Shown: positions 6,434 through 7,177 of the stretch, in pieces
Position numbering within the stretch: position 1 is the first letter of the stretch
How the letters are laid out: the number at the start of each line of letters is the position of its first letter
NCBI GenBank assembly: GCA_963966275.1
Contig: CAWZYQ010000176.1
Location: forward strand, 1 to 7,177
DNA: 7,177 bases
Origin: UBA10427 sp003500135
GTDB taxonomy: Bacteria; Bacteroidota; Bacteroidia; Cytophagales; Cyclobacteriaceae
Reading direction: 5' to 3'
The notes under the pieces: generated by a model
The model's input: the letters and a program-made list of their open reading frames with translations, nothing else
Database searches by the model: none
Told to the model about the DNA's origin: nothing
Position numbers and translations under genes: made by a program

Positions 6434-6946
6434 ATGGCAGAGGAAATAATAAACAGAGTAGCTCAAAGTAGCCTCGTCACCATCAACCTGGAAGAATATC
6501 ATCCCGAAGGTGAAAGGGTACTATTAGATATAAAGGATTGGCTTTTCGAGGAAATGATCCTTCGGGAGAAAGATTTCAGACTGAATATAAAACAGCACGA
6601 TTGGTCGCAATATGAAGGCAAAAATGTAGCAGTCACCTGTACTGTGGATGCCATAGTGCCCACCTGGGCCTACATGCTCATCAGTATTAAGCTAACAGGG
6701 ATAGCAAATAAAGTAGTTTTTGGCGATCTGGAAAAATTAGAAGAAGTGCTTTATGAAGAGGCGATTACTAAAATCGATCCGGAAGATTATCGAGATGCCA
6801 AAGTGGTGATCAAAGGTTGTAGTAAAGTAGAAGTGCCGGTGTATGCCTATGTATCACTTGCCGGCAAAATAAGTCAGGTTGCCACTAGCGTGATGTATGG
6901 GGAACCATGCAGCACCGTACCGCTCTACAAGAGGCCTAAAAAATAG
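6434..6946 (+). CDS. DUF2480 family protein, function unknown
   Basis: Protein of 170 aa recognised as the DUF2480 family, conserved in Bacteroidota and without a known function. Typical features are the start AEEIINRVAQSSLVTINLE, HDWSQYEGKNVAVTC (55-69), VPTWAYMLI (75-83), VVFGDLE (94-100), VVIKGCSK (123-130) and the C-terminus GEPCSTVPLYKRPKK. Cysteines C69, C128 and C158 fall in the strongest motifs and could bind a metal or take part in redox chemistry, which is speculation. No signal peptide or clear membrane segment is seen, so it is probably cytoplasmic. The ATG lies one base after the tsaB stop, which implies translational coupling; whether that reflects a shared job is unknown. The family call is from recognition of the sequence, not a search. 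Confidence 0.85.
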   Translation: MAEEIINRVAQSSLVTINLEEYHPEGERVLLDIKDWLFEEMILREKDFRLNIKQHDWSQYEGKNVAVTCTVDAIVPTWAYMLISIKLTGIANKVVFGDLEKLEEVLYEEAITKIDPEDYRDAKVVIKGCSKVEVPVYAYVSLAGKISQVATSVMYGEPCSTVPLYKRPKK

Positions 6947-7046
6947 GTCAATCCAAATAAAATTATGAAAACCAGCTTTCAGGTGCCTTTTAAAGCAGAT
7001 CATTAATTTAAACTTAAACTTTTTTGAAAAAATATTTGTCTGGGTG

Positions 7047-7076
7047 TTGTTCGTAATAAAATCTTCCCTACCTTTG
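7047..7076 (+). promoter_or_regulatory. Strong Bacteroidota promoter, probably of a stable-RNA operon
   Basis: TTG (7047-7049) is followed after exactly 19 bases by TACCTTTG (7069-7076), the best match in the window to the full -33/-7 pattern of this phylum. An A/T-rich tract (about 7001-7040, with TTTTTTGAAAAAATATTTG) lies just upstream, like an UP element. Transcription should start around 7081-7083. This arrangement is typical of rRNA and tRNA promoters in Bacteroidota. Confidence 0.7.
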
Positions 7077-7080
7077 TCGA

Positions 7081-7177
7081 CCCAAAAGCAAAGGCTTGGG
7101 GCTTTTTGATTTGAGTAGAGTAGAGGGGTTGATCATTTAGCCAATAAAAAAGCGAGAAAAGCTTTGGCAAAAGCAAG
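7081..7177 (+). other. Structured leader, probably 5' end of an rRNA operon transcript
   Basis: The transcribed region after the 7047-7076 promoter has no open reading frame of note. It begins with overlapping hairpin options: CCCAA..GC with GC-TTGGG (7081-7100), or AAAAGC with GCTTTT (7084-7089 with 7101-7106), the second ending in T-rich sequence. Purine-rich tracts (GAGTAGAGTAGAGGGG, AAAAAGCGAGAAAAG) follow. This resembles leaders that precede 16S rRNA in Cytophagia-type genomes, but no rRNA sequence lies within the window, so the assignment is inferred. The rest of 6947-7046 holds only the end of the DUF2480 transcript and the A/T-rich promoter tract. Confidence 0.45.

Noticed and set aside
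6965..7006. 13-residue open frame (MKTSFQVPFKADH) after the DUF2480 gene
   Set aside because: Too short to judge, with no ribosome-binding signal or known family; it sits in the trailer just upstream of the A/T-rich promoter tract.

Overview
The window looks like a chromosomal stretch from a member of the Bacteroidota, most likely a Cytophagia-type lineage. Three things point there. Several gene starts are preceded by the Bacteroidota -7 box TAnnTTTG (4645-4652, 4577-4584 on the minus strand, 5690-5697, 7069-7076). Shine-Dalgarno sequences are weak or irregular. A DUF2480-family protein, characteristic of this phylum, is present. The phylum call is firm; the class is inference.

Layout: (1) 1-274 holds two tRNA genes on the plus strand, the 3' part of tRNA-Gly(GCC), cut by the window edge, and a complete tRNA-Leu(TAA). 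(2) 362-4558 is a two-gene minus-strand operon: a Y-family translesion polymerase (dinB/umuC-like, 404 aa) followed 12 nt later by a short DnaE2-type replicative-family polymerase (989 aa). (3) 4822-5589, divergent from that operon, encodes an XRE/S24 (CI- or LexA-like) self-cleaving repressor with an Ala-Gly cleavage site and a Ser/Lys dyad. (4) 5740-6946 is a plus-strand pair, tsaB (t6A tRNA modification) and a DUF2480 gene, separated by one base. (5) 6947-7177 has no protein gene but carries a strong promoter and a structured leader resembling the start of a Bacteroidota rRNA or other stable-RNA operon; the RNA gene itself would lie beyond the window.

The most interesting unit is 362-5589. 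It has the logic of a damage-inducible mutagenesis cassette, comparable to imuA-imuB-dnaE2 of Proteobacteria and Actinobacteria but built differently. No imuA is present, the Y-family member keeps its catalytic acidic residues, both polymerases carry a plausible beta-clamp motif (QINLF and QPPLF), and the adjacent regulator is a CI-like self-cleaving repressor. The divergent promoter region holds three 11-bp direct repeats (GKAATAAWTCC) spaced exactly 19 bp apart, lying between and over the two predicted promoters; these are the best candidate operators. The regulatory model is inference from sequence. A second oddity is that the repressor's leader shares a 12-mer and a 13-mer, in the same order, with the stable-RNA-like leader at the window's end.
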